Shown here in pieces: positions 61,762-64,000 of a stretch of 64,000 nt of DNA. A program made the position numbers and the translations under genes. Position 1 is the first letter of the stretch, and each line of letters starts with the position of its first letter. The notes under the pieces were generated by a model, which searched no databases, was not told where the DNA came from, and saw nothing but the letters and a program-made list of their open reading frames with translations. This DNA is from Lachnospiraceae bacterium GAM79 (GTDB lineage: Bacteria > Bacillota > Clostridia > Lachnospirales > Lachnospiraceae). The stretch lies in assembly GCA_003584705.1 (NCBI GenBank), contig AP018536.1, forward strand, positions 2,604,001 through 2,668,000, given 5' to 3'.

Positions 61762-63880
61762 GATGTGTCTCCGGGATAAAAGTTCTGCTTTCGATGGCAG
61801 ACTCTCCCGCAGCCTCCTTTGCTTTTTGAATGGCCTCCAGGCAGAACGCATCCTGGGAATTGAACAACTGCTTTCCTCTCTTGTCCTGCTTCTCATAGCT
61901 GCCATCCGGCTGTAAAATAGAAGCCTTCACATTATCCTTCAGCTGACTGTTCAGAATATGTAATAACTCTTCCTTCAGCTCCGGGCGATCTACCGGGAAG
62001 AGGATCTCCACACGACGCTCCAGATTACGGGGCATCCAGTCGGCACTTCCACAGTAGATCTCATAATGATCATCATTTGCAAAATAGAAAATACGGCTAT
62101 GCTCCAGGAAATTGCCGACGATGGAACGGACACTGATATTCTCGCTGACACCGGGGATTCCCACCTTCAGGCAGCAGATACCTCTGACGATCAGTTCGAT
62201 CTTCACGCCGGCCGCACTTGCTTCATACAGGGCACGGATAATATCCTTGTCGCAGAGGGAGTTCATCTTCGCAATGATATGAGCATTCTTTCCCTCCAGC
62301 GCATAATTTTTCTCACGCTCGATCAGGTGCAGGAACTTATCCTTCAGCCATAACGGTGCCAATGCCAGCTTGTTCCAGAACAGTGGCTCAGAATAACCGG
62401 ACAGCATGTTGAATACTGCCGTGGCATCCTCGCCGATGCGCTCCGCGCAGGTCAGCATACCCACATCCGTGTACAGCTTCGCCGTAGCATCGTTATAGTT
62501 ACCGGTACCCAGATGGACATATCTGCGGATGCCATCCTCTTCTCTGCGGACCACCAGTGTGATCTTGGAATGAGTCTTTAATCCCACCAGTCCGTAGATA
62601 ACATGACAGCCTGCTTTTTCCAGCATTCTCGCCCAGACGATATTATTTTCCTCATCGAAACGGGCTTTCAGTTCCACCAGTACTGTGACCTGCTTGCCGT
62701 TCTCGGCGGCCTGAGCCAATGCCGCAATAATGGGAGAATTGCCGCTGACACGATACAAGGTCTGTTTGATAGCCAGTACTTCCGGATCTCTCGCCGCCTG
62801 ACGGATGAAATCCACCACCGGCGTAAAGCTCTGGAACGGATGATGTAAGAGGATATCTCCCTTACGGATCTCCTCGAAAATATTGCAGCCTGCGGGAAGT
62901 TCCGGTGACTGCTGGGGCTCATACTTGGGAGTCTTTAAATGGTCAAAGCCCTCCAGCCCGTAGATCTTCATCAATACAGTCAGATCCAACGGTCCGTCGA
63001 TTTCATAAATATTCTCGGGCTCGATGTTCAATTCCTTCTTAATGATCTTCAGCAGCCGCTTATCCATGCCGCTTTCCACTTCCAGGCGGATGGCTTCGCC
63101 CCACTGACGCTTCTTTAACTGCTTTTCGATCTCCTTTAACAGGTCTGCCGCCTCATCCTCATCAATGCTCAGATCCGCATTTCGCATGATACGGAAAGGA
63201 TGGGCACAAACAATATCATAATTCAGGAACAGCTTATCCATGTTCCGCTCAATGATCTCTTCTAACAGAATGATCTTGCAGGCCTTGCCCTTAGACGGGA
63301 TCCGTACCACACGGCTCAGGACACTGGGCACCTGCACGGTGGCGAATTCCAGTTCCCCGTCACTGTTTTTCTTCCGCACCATGGCTCCGATGTTCAGAGA
63401 TTTGTTGCGAATCAGAGGGAACGGTCTGGAAGAGTCCACGGCCATGGGGGTCAGCACAGGATACACATTTTCCTGAAAATACTGATCCACATACGTTGCT
63501 TCCTCCGCCGTCAGCTGCTCATGCTCTCTGACAATATGCAGCCCGTTTTTCTCCAGAAGCGGGAGCAGAGAACGGTTATAGGTGGAATATTGCAGATCCA
63601 CCAGTTCATGGATCGCCACATGCAGCGCTTTTAACTGCTCCGTGGGAGTCATGCCCGCAATGTCTTTTTTGGTATAACCCGCATTTTCCATATCCTTTAA
63701 AGATGCCACGCGGATCATGAAAAATTCATCCAGGTTCGATGCTGTGATGCTTAAAAATTTCAACCGTTCGAACAGTGGGATGCTCTTGTCTCTGGCCTCG
63801 TTCAACACTCTATAGTCGAACAGTACCCAGCTCAGTTCCCGGTTGGTATAATATTTCGGATCTTTAAAATCGATTTCCAT
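61754..63880 (-). CDS. ppk1: Polyphosphate kinase 1
   Basis: A 708-residue enzyme that makes polyphosphate from ATP reversibly. It has the N-terminal domain (YTNRELSWVLFDYRVLNEA), the head domain (IRNKSLNIGAMV) and the two phospholipase-D-like C-terminal domains. The autophosphorylated His is in YVHLGTGNYNDATAKLYTD and the second conserved His in LVGLKTHSKITLV. The start at 63880 follows AAGGGAGGCAGCAGGGCAAA. It precedes maf (overlapping) and follows an upstream gene with 18 bp spacing, so it belongs to one operon. Confidence 0.96.
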   Translation of the reverse strand: MEIDFKDPKYYTNRELSWVLFDYRVLNEARDKSIPLFERLKFLSITASNLDEFFMIRVASLKDMENAGYTKKDIAGMTPTEQLKALHVAIHELVDLQYSTYNRSLLPLLEKNGLHIVREHEQLTAEEATYVDQYFQENVYPVLTPMAVDSSRPFPLIRNKSLNIGAMVRKKNSDGELEFATVQVPSVLSRVVRIPSKGKACKIILLEEIIERNMDKLFLNYDIVCAHPFRIMRNADLSIDEDEAADLLKEIEKQLKKRQWGEAIRLEVESGMDKRLLKIIKKELNIEPENIYEIDGPLDLTVLMKIYGLEGFDHLKTPKYEPQQSPELPAGCNIFEEIRKGDILLHHPFQSFTPVVDFIRQAARDPEVLAIKQTLYRVSGNSPIIAALAQAAENGKQVTVLVELKARFDEENNIVWARMLEKAGCHVIYGLVGLKTHSKITLVVRREEDGIRRYVHLGTGNYNDATAKLYTDVGMLTCAERIGEDATAVFNMLSGYSEPLFWNKLALAPLWLKDKFLHLIEREKNYALEGKNAHIIAKMNSLCDKDIIRALYEASAAGVKIELIVRGICCLKVGIPGVSENISVRSIVGNFLEHSRIFYFANDDHYEIYCGSADWMPRNLERRVEILFPVDRPELKEELLHILNSQLKDNVKASILQPDGSYEKQDKRGKQLFNSQDAFCLEAIQKAKEAAGESAIESRTFIPETHHE

Positions 63881-63898
63881 TTTGCCCTGCTGCCTCCC

Positions 63899-64000
63899 TT
63901 AAAATTTCTTTTTCTGCCGGATCACCGGGGTAATGCTGTATACTTCCTTGAAAAATTCCGTGCTGGTCTGGAAGAATCCCTTTTCCAGCGTAATATCTTC
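63899..64000 (-). CDS. Possible exopolyphosphatase (Ppx/GppA), C-terminal end (partial)
   Basis: Only the last 33 codons are visible; the gene continues beyond the right edge. The peptide (TLEKGFFQTSTEFFKEVYSI then VIRQKKKF) resembles the C-terminal end of Ppx/GppA phosphatases of Clostridia, which often precede ppk. The call depends mainly on operon context, so it is tentative. The stop TAA (63899-63901) lies 18 nt before the ppk start. Confidence 0.45.
   Translation of the reverse strand, partial: EDITLEKGFFQTSTEFFKEVYSITPVIRQKKKF

Overview
The window looks like a chromosomal segment of a gut-type Lachnospiraceae (Clostridia, Firmicutes). Grounds are the low/medium G+C with AGGAGG-type ribosome sites, the dnaG-rpoD-trmK operon, a DivIB-type FtsQ, a Trp T-box, YlmH, a C_GCAxxG_C_C protein, a bifunctional homocysteine methyltransferase/MTHF reductase, and a family of small secreted proteins typical of that group. 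No species can be named from sequence alone. Almost all genes are on the minus strand.

Layout. 0-7 kb: the end of a PHP-domain gene, a structured non-coding repeat, a T-box(Trp)-controlled tryptophan ABC importer (trpXYZ) and a large two-component system. 7-17 kb: an O-antigen-ligase-like protein, a secreted protein, a CmpB-family membrane protein, YlmH, a ZIP transporter, a polytopic membrane protein, two CobW/COG0523 GTPases (one with a striking His-rich loop) and a trypsin-like lipoprotein. 17.3-18.9 kb: an IS110-family element with a candidate bridge RNA, followed by rnpB. 19-31 kb: housekeeping genes (nucleoside kinase, trmK, rpoD, dnaG, dgt), a hydrolase/zinc-ribbon/acyltransferase module and two identical tRNA-Leu(CAG) genes. 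31-36.7 kb: a FliD-like secreted protein, the bifunctional methionine enzyme, an iron alcohol dehydrogenase with a TetR regulator, a redox protein and tRNA-Leu(AAG).

36.7-45.4 kb is an AT-richer accessory island that starts just past tRNA-Leu(AAG). It carries a carbohydrate ABC importer, a DUF6259-type glycosidase and a LacI regulator. It is bounded by two related remnants of a tyrosine-integrase 3' end and holds other gene debris (a glycosidase tail, a UDP-glucose dehydrogenase tail). 45.4-50 kb: a lipoprotein, a DUF188 protein, a Phd/PIN toxin-antitoxin pair with a visible operator-promoter, and a very large solute-binding lipoprotein. 50-64 kb: ftsH, a flippase-like membrane protein, part of the division and wall cluster (murD-ftsW-murA-ftsQ-ftsZ), then a polyphosphate kinase/maf/HAD operon.

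The most unusual signal is a set of non-coding, hairpin-rich repeats. Family 1 has two inverted copies of about 475 and 508 bp (134-608 and 59962-60469) bounding 59 kb. Family 2 has two copies of about 154 and 120 bp (20910-21063 and 28577-28696). Within each family the copies differ by whole hairpin modules and by paired stem changes, and all four copies begin at, or 0-3 nt after, the stop codon of a gene. This suggests transcript-structure elements or MITEs targeted to gene ends.
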